Source of the DNA: Eubacteriales bacterium
GTDB taxonomy: Bacteria; Bacillota; Clostridia; Lachnospirales; Lachnospiraceae
Length of the DNA stretch: 64,000 nucleotides
Reading direction: 5' to 3'
Assembly (NCBI GenBank): GCA_030533405.1
Contig: JAUNJF010000004.1
Coordinates: 62,001-126,000 of the forward strand
The position numbers were made by a program, and so were the translations under genes. Shown here piece by piece: positions 63,938 to 64,000 of this stretch. How positions within the stretch are numbered: the stretch's first letter is position 1; every line of letters starts with the position of its first letter. A model generated the notes under the pieces. That model was not told where the DNA came from. It did not search any database and worked only from the letters and a program-made list of their open reading frames with translations.

Positions 63938-64000
63938 CTAATAAATGGAAAACTCTTTTGTATCGTCCCAAAGAATGACTTTGTTCTGCTCAAGAGATTC
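63938..64000 (-). CDS. unknown protein, C-terminal end (partial)
   Basis: On the minus strand an open frame enters from the right edge and encodes ESLEQNKVILWDDTKEFSIY followed by a stop. It ends 14 bases before the CarD-like gene and has the same direction, so the two are probably co-transcribed. The fragment is too short to assign. Confidence 0.45.
   Translation of the reverse strand, partial: ESLEQNKVILWDDTKEFSIY

Overview
The window is AT-rich chromosomal DNA from an anaerobic, low-GC Firmicute. The best fit is a member of the Clostridia close to Lachnospiraceae. This rests on HydF ([FeFe]-hydrogenase maturation), the paired GlgC/GlgD glycogen enzymes, SpoVG, the GatCAB amidotransferase, the CASDH/CASDC spermidine route, strong AGGAGG-type ribosome sites and the protein sequences themselves. 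There is no rRNA, tRNA, CRISPR array, prophage or transposase gene. Coding density is high, no gap exceeds about 260 bases, and most genes read on the + strand.

Layout. 1-4.3 kb: end of a MarR-type regulator, a heterodimeric ABC exporter and a small membrane protein. 4.4-8.7 kb: a polytopic membrane protein and a NarL-type two-component pair. 8.7-13.6 kb: an ABC transporter, a membrane-anchored HExxH metalloprotease-like protein and an OmpR-type two-component pair. 13.6-21 kb: a PurF paralogue without its N-terminal cysteine, MntP, a SulP transporter, a C39-like exported peptidase, HydF and superoxide dismutase. 21-26 kb: a coiled-coil protein, a thioesterase, GlgC-GlgD and SpoVG. 26.2-34.7 kb: an operon with a GlmU reduced to its uridylyltransferase domain, Pth, Mfd, two PrsA/SurA-like foldases, a DUF2752 protein and a DMT permease. 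34.7-43.1 kb: a polyamine operon (SpeA, SpeE-like, CASDH, CASDC, a lipoprotein esterase, AguA, AguB). 43.2-47.8 kb: a cytidylate-kinase-like protein, a small acidic protein and GatCAB. 47.8-52.6 kb: a lone receiver and a very large hybrid kinase with two predicted extracellular sensor modules. 52.7-64 kb: aminopeptidase P, an AraC regulator divergent from a GH5 glycosidase, TrkA-TrkH, a diguanylate cyclase, a cell-wall amidase, a polysaccharide deacetylase, dUTPase and a CarD-like protein.

How genes work together. SpeA, AguA and AguB together convert arginine to putrescine through agmatine and N-carbamoylputrescine. CASDH and CASDC then make spermidine through carboxyspermidine. A diverged spermidine-synthase homologue sits in the same operon behind a leader that could hide its ribosome site. 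Other linked sets are GatCAB (Gln-tRNA/Asn-tRNA formation), TrkA-TrkH (potassium uptake) and the spoVG-glmU-pth-mfd order also known from Bacillus.

The most unusual signals outside genes are (1) a family of long palindromic intergenic elements, with two full copies near 11.3 and 42.0 kb, an internally deleted copy at 52.6 kb and a remnant at 6.2 kb. The copies differ by paired changes on both arms, and the full copies are flanked by short direct repeats. (2) A candidate Shine-Dalgarno-sequestering switch in front of speE. (3) A 10-base direct repeat with 11-base spacing just upstream of the ABC-metalloprotease operon.
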